From NCBI GenBank assembly GCA_021286645.1, contig JAJTBZ010000018.1, positions 1-41,314 on the forward strand: a stretch of 41,314 nucleotides of DNA. Reading direction: 5' to 3'. Shown piece after piece: positions 7,456 to 17,400 of the stretch. The stretch's first letter is position 1. Each line of letters opens with the position of its first letter. Below the pieces are notes generated by a model. It did not search any database. It worked only from the letters and a program-made list of their open reading frames with translations, and had not been told where the DNA came from. Both the position numbers and the translations under genes were made by a program. This DNA is from Ignavibacteria bacterium. Its GTDB lineage: Bacteria > Bacteroidota > Ignavibacteria > Ignavibacteriales > Ignavibacteriaceae.

Positions 7456-8310
7456 TTAATATCGTATCTTTTCGAAACCACGGCCGTACACGCCCATAAC
7501 CGAGTTCACTGAAATAAATGAGCTGTGATCGACGTGCTTCACGATGCGCAAGGTATCGTGCAATTCCTGTTTTTTTATCACCATTAATAACACTTCTTTC
7601 CGTTCCTGGGTGTACCAGCCTTTCCCGTCAATCATGGTAATACCCCGACCGATATTTTCGCTGAGTTCTTTTGCCATTTCTTCGTGCTTATCGGTGAATA
7701 TAAAGACCTGCAACGATTGTTTTGAGCCTTCGATTATTAAATCGATGCTGTAGGTGCAAATTGCCATGGAAACAAAACCGTAAACAATTTTCTCAACATC
7801 CCTGAAAACCAGGTAAGACGAGAGGATGATAACAATATCGATATAGAGAATAACACGGGCGGGACTAATATTCCGGTATTTATTAATCATCATTGCAATA
7901 ATATCGGTGCCGCCTGTACTGCCGCCTTCGGCGATGCATATTCCAATTCCGGTGCCGGCCAAGGATGCCCCGATTACGGTAGCCAGAAAATTATCCTTAA
8001 TTATTGGTTGTGGAACAAGGTATTGAAACAAGCCGAAGAAAACCGAAAGGCCAAACATGGCCAAAACGGTTTTAAAGGCAAACTTTAGACTTAATACCTT
8101 TAATGAAACGGAAATGAGTAGTAGGTTAATGGCAAAAAATGAAAGTCCCACGGGTATTTTTGTCGAGTAGAATATAAGAGTTGCTACCCCTGTTACGCCG
8201 CCGCCGGTAATTTTCGCGGGTATCAGGAAGCCTGCCGTGCCGAAAGCGGTAATAAGCAGCCCGATAACTATCAATATATACGAACGTACCCGTTCAAATA
8301 GTGTTTCCAT
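7456..8310 (-). CDS. YitT family membrane protein (DUF161 plus DUF2179)
   Basis: A 284-residue inner-membrane protein of the YitT family. Five or more hydrophobic segments lie in residues 10-195 (for example YILIVIGLLITAFGTAGFL, VPVGLSFF-type segment, GTGIGICIAEGGSTGGTDII). The Gly-rich motif AEGGSTGGTDIIAMM is typical of the family. Residues about 200-284 form the soluble DUF2179 domain (KSLQVFIFTDKHEE..., GRGITMIDGKGWYTQ..., KEVLLMVIKKQE). Family members are unassigned transport-like proteins. Convergent with the DinB-like gene and divergent from the membrane protein at 8504, with a 193-base intergenic region that must hold both promoters. Confidence 0.9.
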   Translation of the reverse strand: METLFERVRSYILIVIGLLITAFGTAGFLIPAKITGGGVTGVATLIFYSTKIPVGLSFFAINLLLISVSLKVLSLKFAFKTVLAMFGLSVFFGLFQYLVPQPIIKDNFLATVIGASLAGTGIGICIAEGGSTGGTDIIAMMINKYRNISPARVILYIDIVIILSSYLVFRDVEKIVYGFVSMAICTYSIDLIIEGSKQSLQVFIFTDKHEEMAKELSENIGRGITMIDGKGWYTQERKEVLLMVIKKQELHDTLRIVKHVDHSSFISVNSVMGVYGRGFEKIRY

Positions 8311-8503
8311 ATTTCATCTAAATTGTGTACCGCAAGATATTTGATAAATTTCGAATGTAAAATTGTGGAAAGAAAAAAATATGGAGCCGTGGGGCAGTCG
8401 GGTAAGGAATTGCTGCCCGGCCGCGAGGGTGAGTGTTTCTTTTACCATAATTGTTAGTATATTGCATATAAAAATTACGTAATCAAAGTATTCAGGATTC
8501 AAT

Positions 8504-9163
8504 TTGCAGAAATCAGTTTTTTCATCCGATGCATATTTGAAAGATGCACTCACGGATATCAGCGCGGTAAAAAGAGCAGGCTTCCCCGATGAGGCGGTCC
8601 CCCGTGAATTAGCAGAAAAGTATCGGGAGCGTGAAGTGTTCCGGGTGCTTCGTCACGTGCGCGAATTCCAAAAAGGGCGCTCAATTGAGGGTTTGCATGC
8701 ATTGTTGCAGCTTGCATTATGGATATTGTTATACGTAAAAATCATTTCTGCCGGCCAGTCTGTTATGGATATGGCGGGTCCTGTAGCATGGCGCCTTACC
8801 GTGTACGGTTTTCTGCTTTTGGTAAATGTTGTAATGTTATTGCTGATATACTTTCCCCTTCCCTACTCATACGAGGCAGTTCTGGGAATACTTGCATCGT
8901 TAACAATAATCGGGTATCGTGATACTATAAACTCAGTGGTGATGGTGTTTTTTCACCCCTCTTTCAGCAAGTCGTACATCCTCGTGCTGCTATGGCTGGT
9001 AAACTGGGTTTTGGCTATTGTAGCATCGTGGAATATCTGGAGAAGAGCCCCGTATGAATACTTGCGCATAGCCCGACTGCTTCCTCAACTTCAATTGGAG
9101 TTTGACACGGATTTTACCACGGCACACCGCGAGGATACCGAACCGGATAATACACAGGAATAA
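8504..9163 (+). CDS. integral membrane protein of unknown function
   Basis: A 219-residue protein with a charged cytoplasmic-looking N-terminus (about 60 residues, rich in Arg/Lys/Glu), four hydrophobic segments (about 64-82, 95-118, 123-150 and 156-176) and a short acidic tail (EDTEPDNTQE). The start is TTG at 8504; no ATG lies near enough to keep the N-terminal region, so this start is provisional. Only five bases separate it from the downstream methyltransferase, suggesting a two-gene operon. No family recognised. Confidence 0.75.
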   Translation: MQKSVFSSDAYLKDALTDISAVKRAGFPDEAVPRELAEKYREREVFRVLRHVREFQKGRSIEGLHALLQLALWILLYVKIISAGQSVMDMAGPVAWRLTVYGFLLLVNVVMLLLIYFPLPYSYEAVLGILASLTIIGYRDTINSVVMVFFHPSFSKSYILVLLWLVNWVLAIVASWNIWRRAPYEYLRIARLLPQLQLEFDTDFTTAHREDTEPDNTQE

Positions 9164-9168
9164 CTGCG

Positions 9169-9822
9169 TTGCTCTCCATAATTCGTACTGCTTTCCGTAA
9201 TTATCTTGCCGGCCAGTTCCGGAAGCCGAGGGGAATCGCCGGCCTCTTTGCCATCCGCGCCATGGCCCGCCACAATAGCTATGTAACCCGCTGGACAATT
9301 GAGAATTGTGAAATTTTACCCGGTGATACCGTACTTGAAATTGGTTTTGGCCATGGTTTGGGGCTGCTGCTTTCGGCAGAACGGACGAATACGAAAGTGT
9401 ATGGTATGGATTTTTCACTCGATATGGTTCATCGCGCGGCGCACCGTTATAAAGAGCTTATACATGCCGGCCGCCTGGAGCTTGCCTGTGGCGCGGTTGA
9501 TACGGCACCATTTCAGGAAGGAATGTTTCATAAGATATATAGTGTTAACGTGGCCTGTTTCTGGAAAGAACCGTTGGTGGAATTGCGGGAAATATACCGG
9601 ATGCTTAAGCCGGGCGGTAAAGCGGTCTGCAATTTTTCCGAGAAAGGGTCGGAACACTCATATAAATTTCAGCAATCGCCGGTATTTATACGGTTTACCG
9701 GCGAAGAGTTTGCCATGTTAATGACGCGGGCAGGTTTTACCGGTGTACAGGTAGTACGGAAAACAGGTAAAAAGCACGCGGGACACGTAAGTTGTTGTGT
9801 AATTGGGCAAAAAGCGCGTTAA
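9169..9822 (+). CDS. class I SAM-dependent methyltransferase
   Basis: A 217-residue methyltransferase of the UbiE/Methyltransf_11 type, using S-adenosylmethionine on an unknown substrate. Motif I is VLEIGFGHGLGLLLS (about residues 55-69), the acidic end of strand 2 is in VYGMDFS, and post-motif III is YRMLKPGGKAVCNFSE (about 142-157). The N-terminal extension resembles that of small-molecule or phospholipid methyltransferases. The start is TTG at 9169; an ATG at 9261 would still keep motif I, so the N-terminus is uncertain. Co-transcribed with the membrane protein upstream. Its TAA overlaps the stop of the convergent aminotransferase through a shared GTTAAC. Confidence 0.88.
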   Translation: MLSIIRTAFRNYLAGQFRKPRGIAGLFAIRAMARHNSYVTRWTIENCEILPGDTVLEIGFGHGLGLLLSAERTNTKVYGMDFSLDMVHRAAHRYKELIHAGRLELACGAVDTAPFQEGMFHKIYSVNVACFWKEPLVELREIYRMLKPGGKAVCNFSEKGSEHSYKFQQSPVFIRFTGEEFAMLMTRAGFTGVQVVRKTGKKHAGHVSCCVIGQKAR

Positions 9823-10967
9823 CGAACCGAATTCTGTATTTCCATCATACTTTCTACAACACAATCAATTTCCTCGCGGGTGTTATAATAGTGCGGTGAA
9901 AAGCGAATCATTCCTTCGCGCAATGAGCAAACGATATTTCGCGCGGAGAGATTATCAAACAGTTGCTGCCCGTTTCCGGTTCGGATTGTAACAATACCCG
10001 AAAGATTTTCGCGTCGAACCCCGTGCAGTACCGTATTAAAACCTTTAGCCGTTAGTTTTTCCAAAAAATACCCGGTATTATCCAGAATCATCCGTTCGCG
10101 GTTTTCTGCCCCGGTGAGCTCGAAAGTTTCAAGCGCGCCGTTGAGTGCAAAAATACCCAGTGAGTTTAGCGTGCCCGTTTGGAATACATCGGCGGTATCT
10201 TTTAGGGTAAGCCGAAAATCCAATAAATTCCAGGCATCCTTTACGGAAAGCCAGCCCACGTAATGGGGCTGAACCCGCTGTTGCAGTTCCTCTGAAATAT
10301 AGATGAATCCCGTTCCCATATCGCCCATGAGCCACTTTTGGGTGCCGGTTGCCAGAAAGCTGATATTACAGTCAGTTACATCCAACTGAATAGCACCCAG
10401 CCCCTGAATGCCATCAACGCAAAAAATAATATCGTGCTGCCGGCAAAAATCACCCAACAATTTCAGATCGGCACGGTAACCGGAAAGGAACTGTACAAAC
10501 GACAGGGAAATGAGTTTTGTGCGTGGGGTTACTGCCTGAATGATTGATTCGGCGCTGACAATGCCTCCACTATCCGGTATAAACCTGATGGACACGCCTT
10601 CGGACTGTAGATTCATGAACGGATACACGTTTGAGGGGAATTCAATTGAATTAAGCAGAATCTCGTCTCTCGTTTTCCATTGCAGGCCGCGGGCCAGTAT
10701 GTTCAGTCCGTTGGAAGTATTATCGGTAAAAGCCACCCGGCGCGGGTCGCAGTTAAGCAATTCGCCAATTTTCACCCTGGTTCTTTGGATGGTATCTAAA
10801 ATCCACGGGTAATCATCGATAGTAGATTCAGAGCGCATTGCAATAAACGCGTTCATTTTATCGAGCACCGGCCGAGAAAGCGGGCTGCATGCCGCGTGGT
10901 TAAAATATATTTTACCCGTTTGCAAATAGGGATAAAGTGAGCGGAGCTCTGCCAGAGTTTTTAACAT
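9819..10967 (-). CDS. class V aminotransferase / cysteine desulfurase-like PLP enzyme
   Basis: A 382-residue fold-type I PLP enzyme of the class V aminotransferase superfamily (isopenicillin-N epimerase / NifS-like). The Schiff-base lysine is Lys211 in ATGTQKWLMG; Asp185 in FCVDGIQGLG contacts the pyridine nitrogen; TDNTSNGLN (81-89) binds phosphate; YFNHAACSPLSRPV is the typical N-terminal motif. I chose the ATG at 10967 (MLKTLAEL) because the 30 residues added by a start at 11057 do not look like family sequence. The conserved cysteine loop of true cysteine desulfurases is not obvious, so substrate is uncertain: epimerase, desulfurase or kynureninase-like roles are possible. Confidence 0.88.
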   Translation of the reverse strand: MLKTLAELRSLYPYLQTGKIYFNHAACSPLSRPVLDKMNAFIAMRSESTIDDYPWILDTIQRTRVKIGELLNCDPRRVAFTDNTSNGLNILARGLQWKTRDEILLNSIEFPSNVYPFMNLQSEGVSIRFIPDSGGIVSAESIIQAVTPRTKLISLSFVQFLSGYRADLKLLGDFCRQHDIIFCVDGIQGLGAIQLDVTDCNISFLATGTQKWLMGDMGTGFIYISEELQQRVQPHYVGWLSVKDAWNLLDFRLTLKDTADVFQTGTLNSLGIFALNGALETFELTGAENRERMILDNTGYFLEKLTAKGFNTVLHGVRRENLSGIVTIRTGNGQQLFDNLSARNIVCSLREGMIRFSPHYYNTREEIDCVVESMMEIQNSVR

Positions 10968-11203
10968 ACGATTACCTGAATTACTTACCCTGCAAATATA
11001 CAGGGTTTGCAGGAAACGGTTGTACCCGCCGGAAGCATGAAATTTTTTGCAATGCACTTATTCGCAGGAAAATTCATTTTACCGACATAAATCCTCAGTT
11101 CATCCTTTCTATACTCCGTTTAACCGAAAATAGCTTTCATATATTCAGTAAAAATGCAATTTTTGAAGTATCAATATTTGGTAGTGATATCGAAAAGGCG
11201 TAA

Positions 11204-11239
11204 TTTTGGAAACGAAATATACGAAAACCGTTTCCAAAA
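11204..11239. promoter_or_regulatory. operator-like inverted repeat 1 upstream of tetR-type gene
   Basis: TTTTGGAAACG (11204-11214) and CGTTTCCAAAA (11229-11239) are perfect 11-base arms around a 14-base spacer. The first 15 bases of the core (GGAAACGAAATATAC) recur exactly in the second box at 11280. Length and symmetry fit a TetR-family dimer site; autoregulation by the gene at 11391 is inferred. The 423-base stretch 10968-11390 otherwise holds only the promoters of the aminotransferase (leftward) and efflux operon (rightward). Confidence 0.6.
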
Positions 11240-11247
11240 GTGATTTG

Positions 11248-11269
11248 CCCGATGAATTCGGGTTTTTTT
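11248..11269 (+). terminator. intrinsic terminator lying between the two operator boxes
   Basis: CCCGA (11248-11252) pairs with TCGGG (11258-11262) across a 5-base loop and is followed by seven T (11263-11269), reading rightward. There is no rightward gene upstream of it (the flanking gene is on the minus strand), so it would act either as an attenuator in the leader of the efflux operon or as the end of a short RNA started near operator 1. Confidence 0.6.
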
Positions 11270-11279
11270 AGGGATATGG

Positions 11280-11307
11280 GGAAACGAAATATACAAATTA
11301 CGTTTCC
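11280..11307. promoter_or_regulatory. operator-like inverted repeat 2 upstream of tetR-type gene
   Basis: GGAAACG (11280-11286) and CGTTTCC (11301-11307) flank a 14-base spacer, the same geometry as box 1, which lies 72 bases upstream. The spacer begins AAATATAC in both boxes. Box 2 ends 83 bases before the TetR-type ATG. Confidence 0.6.
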
Positions 11308-11390
11308 TTAGGGGTTTTTCGTGAACTTTCTTCATTTCCCTCTGGTTAGGGATGTGAATAGGCAAAAAGTGACAATATTGTAGAAGTACC

Positions 11391-12035
11391 ATGCACGAAG
11401 AACATGAAATAAAAAACAGGATTTTAACCCGGGCGAACGATTTGTTTATGCAATATGGCTATAGCAAGGTTCGGATGGAAGAAATTGCCATCAGCCTGGG
11501 AATCAGCAAAAAAACGCTGTATAAATATTTCAGTAATAAGGATCAGATAGTTCGGCAGCTGGTTTATAATGCCAAATGCGAAGTTACTGAACGGATCGAC
11601 CAGATTATTGATGACGAGAATGTAACGTATGTGGAAAAATTGCGCAACCTGTTCGACTTTATAGGAACTCAAACCCAGAAATTCCATTCCCGGATGATTG
11701 AGGAACTGATGCGTTCCCATCCGGAAATCTGGCGCGAAATCCTCGAAATTCGAAAGAAGCATACGTACGACAGAATGAGTAAACTGATTAAGGAAGGTGC
11801 AGAGAAAGGCGTGCTGCGGAGTGATATTAACCAAAATATCATAACCCTTATCTACATTGGCGCAATTAATACAGTTTTCGTTCCGGACTCATTTGAGCAT
11901 CTTTCATTTGTTCCGGAACCGGTGTTTAAAGATATAATTAAAGTTATTTTCGAGGGGATTCTTACCGATAGCGGTAGAAAAGAATATATGAATCACAGTT
12001 CAGAAGTAATTCACGAGGAGACGATCGAACGATGA
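11391..12035 (+). CDS. TetR/AcrR family transcriptional regulator of the efflux operon
   Basis: A 214-residue repressor-type protein. The N-terminal DNA-binding domain (about residues 8-55) has the expected helix-turn-helix: ILTRANDLFMQYGYSKVRM, then EEIAISLGISKKTLYKYFSN with the characteristic 'K-x-T-L-Y-x-Y-F' recognition helix and KDQIV after it. The C-terminal helical ligand domain (about 60-205) is family-variable. It is the first gene of the efflux operon and overlaps the TolC-like gene by four bases (ATGA). Two GGAAACG inverted repeats upstream are probable binding sites. Ribosome site is weak (TAGAAG). Confidence 0.92.
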   Translation: MHEEHEIKNRILTRANDLFMQYGYSKVRMEEIAISLGISKKTLYKYFSNKDQIVRQLVYNAKCEVTERIDQIIDDENVTYVEKLRNLFDFIGTQTQKFHSRMIEELMRSHPEIWREILEIRKKHTYDRMSKLIKEGAEKGVLRSDINQNIITLIYIGAINTVFVPDSFEHLSFVPEPVFKDIIKVIFEGILTDSGRKEYMNHSSEVIHEETIER

Positions 12036-13366
12036 GAACAAGAAATATAATAGCTGTGCTGCTGGGTTTAATGATTTGGTCATTGCCCGGTTACGCGCAG
12101 AGTAAACTGCCACTAAGCATGAACGAAGCGATTTCAACGGGGTTGAAAAACAGTAAAACTCTTCGCATAGCGGATAGTAAAGTGAAACAGAGCAAAGCCC
12201 GCCTGTTTGAAATTAACACGAATAAATATGCCTGGCTGAAATTTTCGGGTACCTATACCCGTTTAAGCAGTGTCGACCCGGCCATAATTGATATGCATAT
12301 ACCCGGCGTGCCTGCTTTTAATATTAGTCCTTCTATTCTGGATAACTACTCGCTCAAACTTTCAGCGGTACAACCGCTGTTTACCGGATTTAAGCTTTCT
12401 GCCGGATCCGATGCTGCCGAGTTTACCTGGAAGGCAACAGAAGCCGACTATAATAAAGAACGTGAAGACCTGGTATTTACCATCCGTACCAGTTACTGGA
12501 ACCTTTTCAAGGCAATTGAAATGAAAAAGCTGCTCGATGAAAATGTTCAGCAGGTACAGGCACATGTTAACGATGCGAAAAACATGATGAATAATGGAAT
12601 GGTAACCAATAATGATGTACTTAAACTGGAAGTACAGCTTTCAGATATTAAGTACAAACAGGTTGACGCGGCAAACGGTGTTCGCCTCGCCGTAATTGCA
12701 TTAAATAATGCTCTGGGAATTCCCTTAAGCACGGGCACACAGATAACGGAAACCGCCGGCCTGCCCCGGGCAGGATATGACAACCTTGACCAATTGCTGG
12801 ATAATTCATACAGCAAACGTGCAGAGTTAAAAGCGGCTGAGTATCGCATTAAAACCGGCGAAGCCGGGGTTACCGCGGCTGAAGCCGGCTGGTACCCGCA
12901 GGTTGCCCTGGTTGGTAATTATAACTACGCGCGCCCGAATCAACGTATCTTCCCGACCAAGGATGAGTTTACCGGCACCTGGGATGCAAGCGTTTCTGTT
13001 TCATTTGATATATGGGACTGGAATTCGCGCAGCCACCAGACTGAACAGGCAGAAATGCAGTTGCTTCAGGCTAAGGACGGTCTTTCGGTTGTAAAAGATG
13101 CTATTACGCTGGAAGTAACCCAGAACTTTCTGAATATGAATCAGGCGAAAGAACGGATCGCAATTTCTGAACTCGCTAAGCAGCAGGCAGAAGATAACTA
13201 CCGTATGACTACGGATAAGTTTAAACAGGGACTGGCATTAAGCAGTGAGCTTATAGATGCAGAAGTGGCCTGGCTGCAGGCAAAAACTAATTACACCACC
13301 GCGCTGGTTGATTATGAACTTGCCGTTGCACGGCTTCAGAAATCGGCGGCTGAAACAAGTTTTTAA
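12032..13366 (+). CDS. TolC family outer-membrane efflux channel
   Basis: A 444-residue TolC/OEP protein that would form the trimeric outer-membrane duct of the RND pump encoded downstream. Signal peptide 1-22 ends at GYAQ. The mature chain starts with LPLSMNEAISTGLKNSKTLR, typical of OEP domain openings, and shows the internal duplication of the family: two sets of long helices (about 45-220 and 260-440) separated by strands containing the Asn/Tyr-rich NYNYARPNQR and WDASVSVSFDIWDWNSRS. Translationally coupled to the TetR gene by ATGA. The efflux substrate is not evident. Confidence 0.93.
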   Translation: MRTRNIIAVLLGLMIWSLPGYAQSKLPLSMNEAISTGLKNSKTLRIADSKVKQSKARLFEINTNKYAWLKFSGTYTRLSSVDPAIIDMHIPGVPAFNISPSILDNYSLKLSAVQPLFTGFKLSAGSDAAEFTWKATEADYNKEREDLVFTIRTSYWNLFKAIEMKKLLDENVQQVQAHVNDAKNMMNNGMVTNNDVLKLEVQLSDIKYKQVDAANGVRLAVIALNNALGIPLSTGTQITETAGLPRAGYDNLDQLLDNSYSKRAELKAAEYRIKTGEAGVTAAEAGWYPQVALVGNYNYARPNQRIFPTKDEFTGTWDASVSVSFDIWDWNSRSHQTEQAEMQLLQAKDGLSVVKDAITLEVTQNFLNMNQAKERIAISELAKQQAEDNYRMTTDKFKQGLALSSELIDAEVAWLQAKTNYTTALVDYELAVARLQKSAAETSF

Positions 13367-13385
13367 TTATAGGAGATTAAACAGA

Positions 13386-14435
13386 ATGAAAAATCTGAAA
13401 TATATCATAATTGCAGTAGTCGTTATTGTTGCTATCGCGGTAGTGTTGGTTAAAAACCGCGCACAGATACAGGCAACGAAAAAGGCTGTTAACATTGTAA
13501 CGTATTATGTTTCTGTTGCAAAAGCAGAAATGAAAAAACTGAACGAGGACATTTCGTTCGTGGGTACTGTAAGCGCGAATAACGATGTAAACGTTATTTC
13601 TGAAACGCAGGGAAAAGTAACTCATATTTATGTTAAAGTAGGTGATTTTCTTAAAGCAGGGTCACCGCTTGTGCAGGTAGATGATGAATTAAAGAAAGCA
13701 TCGTATAATCTGGCAGAAGCTAACCTGGATAAAGCAAAGAAAGATTACGAGCGCTTTAAGCAGTTGTATCAGCAGAAATCTGCAACAGAATCGCAGCTCG
13801 ATCAGGCAAAGCTGGCATTTGTTAATGCAGAAAGCCAGTTTGTTGTTGCCCGCCGCCAGTTGCAGGATACAAAAATAAGCGCACCGGTTTCGGGTATTGT
13901 TACCTCGCGCCTGGTTGATATGGGTACAATGGTTTCGCCGGGTACAAACATTGGTAATATAGTTGATGTATCTCGGTTAAAAATTAAAGTGAGTGTATCA
14001 GAGGCAGATGCCGTAAAATTAAAAACCGGCGATGCTGTCACGATTACATCAGATGTTTTTAAAGGTGCAAATTTTGCCGGTAAAGTAGAAACGATAAGCG
14101 CGAAAGCTGATGAAGCGCATACATATCCCGTAGAAGTTACAGTACTAAATAACGGTAAACAGCAATTAAAGGCCGGTATGTTCGCGCGCGTACATTTTAC
14201 AACCATTAACAGGAATGAAATGCTTGCCATACCGCGCGCCGCCGTGCTGAACAGCGCGAAAGATGCAAAAGTATATGTAATTGATAATGGCATTGCCCGC
14301 TTTCGCCCGGTTGTCTTAGGCAGCGAGTTCGGTACATTCGTTGAAGTGCTTGGCGGCCTTACCGCTAATGAACAGGTGGTTATCAGCGGTCAGAATACAC
14401 TGGTACCCGATGTAAAAGTAGTTATTGCTCAATAA
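13386..14435 (+). CDS. RND efflux periplasmic adaptor (membrane fusion protein)
   Basis: A 349-residue HlyD/AcrA-type adaptor linking the inner-membrane pump to the TolC-like channel. Start at 13386 (MKNLKYIIIAVVVIV) has AGGAGATTAAACAG upstream; a longer in-frame start at 13257 would lie inside the TolC gene in another frame. Features: N-terminal anchor helix (4-23), lipoyl-like half motif (GTVSANNDVNVISETQGKV, about 58-76), alpha-hairpin coiled coil (about 100-160), second lipoyl half (KISAPVSGIVTSRLVDMGTM), beta-barrel (about 195-280) and membrane-proximal domain ending VISGQNTLVPDVKVVI. Not a lipoprotein, unlike AcrA. Confidence 0.93.
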   Translation: MKNLKYIIIAVVVIVAIAVVLVKNRAQIQATKKAVNIVTYYVSVAKAEMKKLNEDISFVGTVSANNDVNVISETQGKVTHIYVKVGDFLKAGSPLVQVDDELKKASYNLAEANLDKAKKDYERFKQLYQQKSATESQLDQAKLAFVNAESQFVVARRQLQDTKISAPVSGIVTSRLVDMGTMVSPGTNIGNIVDVSRLKIKVSVSEADAVKLKTGDAVTITSDVFKGANFAGKVETISAKADEAHTYPVEVTVLNNGKQQLKAGMFARVHFTTINRNEMLAIPRAAVLNSAKDAKVYVIDNGIARFRPVVLGSEFGTFVEVLGGLTANEQVVISGQNTLVPDVKVVIAQ

Positions 14436-14459
14436 GTTGTTTAGAATATAGGTAAAACA

Positions 14460-17400
14460 ATGACGTTAACGGAATTATCAATAAAACGGCCTTCGCTGAT
14501 AATTATTATCTTTACAGCGCTGGGCGTGCTGGGAATTTACAGTTATTTCCAGTTGCAGTATGAATTATTACCCAAGTTTTCAACGCCTATCCTCACGGTA
14601 ACAACCATTTATCCCGGTGCATCGCCGAGCGAGGTGGAAACAGGCGTTTCGAAAGTACTTGAAGACGCTCTTTCGGGGCTCGATAAAGTAACGGCTATCC
14701 GTTCTACTTCCTCCGAAGGTGTATCGTTTGTAATTGTTGAGTTACAGCAATCAGCAAATTCGGATATATCGTTGCAGGATGCGCAGCGGAAAGTAAGCGA
14801 GGTAGCCTCGAAACTGCCGACCGGCGCCAAGGCCCCGGCTATTTCTAAAATAGCCCTCGATGAAATACCCGTCCTTCGCATGGGTGTTACCAGCGATATG
14901 AATAAAAAAGAGTTCACCACGTTTATGACCGACCAGATAAAACCGCAAATTACCAAACTTGCGGGAGTTGGTCAGATAGCCATTATTGGCGGTGAAGAGC
15001 GGGAGATTAAGCTGAATCTCGATATGGCGAAACTCCGCTCGTATGGTCTTTCCATATCCGGTGTAACGCAAACAATTAAAAATGGGAACCTCGATTTCCC
15101 GACCGGAAATATTAAAGATGCCGACGGGCAGTATGTGGTTCGTATTGCCGGTAAGTACACTTCACTGGAGCAGCTGCGGAACCTGAGTATCGGGAAATCC
15201 AAAAGCGGCGGCCAGATTTTGCTGAAAGACGTTGCGGAAATTGAAGATGGTATTAAGGAAACGACGAATATCAGTCGTATTAACCTGAAACCTACGCTTG
15301 CAATGACAATTGTAAAGCAAACCGATGCAAACTCTGTTGATGTTAGTAAGAGAGTTCGCGCTGAAATTGCAAAGTTGGAAGCAAAGTATAAGCACATTAA
15401 TCTGAAATTTGATATCGCGCAGGATAATTCAATTTATACAGTTGATGCTGCAAACGCGGTGAAAGAAGATTTATTACTCGCCGTTGTGCTTGTTGCATTG
15501 GTAATGCTGTTGTTCCTGCATAGCATGCGAAACTCGCTTATTGTTATGGTTGCTATTCCGTCATCGATGATCTCTACATTTATTGCCATGTACGCGTTTG
15601 GTTTTACATTAAACCTGATGACGCTACTCGGGCTTTCGCTCGTGGTTGGTATCCTGGTGGATGACTCCATTGTGGTGTTGGAAAATATCTATCATCACCT
15701 GGAAAATGGAGAGCCCCGCAGGAAGGCCGCGCTTAAGGGTAGAAACGAAATTGGTTTCGCGGCGCTTGCTATTACTTTTGTTGACGTTGCAGTGTTCCTG
15801 CCGCTGGCATTGGTATCGGGTATTATTGGTAACATTATGCGTCAGTTCTCTATAGTAGTTGTAGTTTCTACATTGCTAAGCTTGTTTGTATCGTTTACCA
15901 TTACGCCAATGCTTGCTTCGCGCTTTGCTAAACGCGAACGCCAGAGCGATAAAAATATATTAGGACGATTCACTATCGCGTTCGAACGTGGTTTTCAGGT
16001 AGTTCGCGATGACTATGTAATGTTGTTAGGCTGGGCGCTGCGCCACAGGTTAATGGTATTTATAACAGCAGGCATGCTGTTCTTTGGCTCGTTCATGTTA
16101 ATCGGGTTCGGATTCATCGGCTTCGATTTTATGCCCCAGACCGATAGTGGCGAGTTTGCCGTAACGCTTGAATTGGCACCGGGTGTAAAACTTGAAGAAA
16201 CGAACAGAATTTCGCACAAAGTTGAACAAATTATTCACCAGAAAACAGAAGTGGTTCGTACTTTCGTAAACGTGGGTGTTTCCAATGAAGGACTTATCGG
16301 GTTTAACTCGAACAATGTTTCGGAAATTAACGTGAAACTTGTCGATAAAAAACTCCGGAAGCGCTCAACTGAAGAAGTTTCGAATGAAATAAAAGCTGAA
16401 GCAATGCGGATACCCGGCGTGAAGGTACGCGTTAACCCTATTGGTATATTTGGTACTGCTAACCAGTCGCCAATCCAGTTGGTATTCACCGGTCCGAGTG
16501 TTGATGAAGTAAATACATGGGCGAAAAAATACCGTGAGGAATTTGCACGTATACCCGGTTTAACCGACGTGCGGCTTTCATCGGAAGATGGTAAGCCTGA
16601 AACTCGTGTTATTATTGACCGCGATAAACTGAATTACTATGGCTTATCTATTGCAGAAGTGGGCGGCTCGTTACGTACCGCGCTGGCAGGCGATGATGAT
16701 TCCAAATACCGTGACGGTGCAAATGAATATGATATTCGTGTGCAGCTGGATCAGTTCGACAGGAACAATACCGCCGATGTTGGCAGAATAACATTCATGA
16801 ATAAAAAGAATGAACAGATTGAGTTACAACAATTTGCAACCGTTCTTTCTACCGATGGCCCGACCAAGTTACAACGCCAGGACCGTAACGCTGCAATTTA
16901 TTTGTATGGACAGGTAGCAGGCAGAACAACGGGCGATATAGCGAAAGAAATTGAAACGCGCATTGCAAAAATGAATCCGCCGCAATCGGTATCATACCAG
17001 TTTCTTGGTGACGTTAAGAATGCGCGTGATTCCAATTCGGATCTCGGCGTGGCGATGTTGTTTGCTATATTGTTCGTGTATATGATCATGGTTGCTTTGT
17101 ATGATTCATTTATCTACCCGCTCGTGGTATTATTCTCAATACCGCTTGCAATGATCGGTGCTTTGCTCGCGTTGGCATTAACCATGAAGTCATTGGCAAT
17201 CTTTACCATTCTGGGTATTATCATGCTCATTGGTTTGGTGGGTAAGAACGCTATTCTGCTCGTAGACCGAACCAACCAGATGATACTCGAAGGCATGGAT
17301 GTGCATACCGCGTTACTGGATGCCGGTAAAATGAGGCTTCGCCCGATTATCATGACTACATTAACCATGATTTTCGGTATGCTTCCCATCGGGCTTTCCA

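Noticed and set aside
8314-8553. 79-codon minus-strand frame in the divergent spacer before 8504
   Set aside because: No ribosome site, no recognisable domain, and it overlaps the start of a better-supported gene.
11171-11392. 73-codon minus-strand frame over the operator region
   Set aside because: Its repeated residues simply reflect the two operator copies, and it would bury both operators and the terminator in coding sequence.
13802-14293. 163-codon minus-strand frame inside the membrane fusion protein gene
   Set aside because: Shadow of a clear HlyD/AcrA-type gene.
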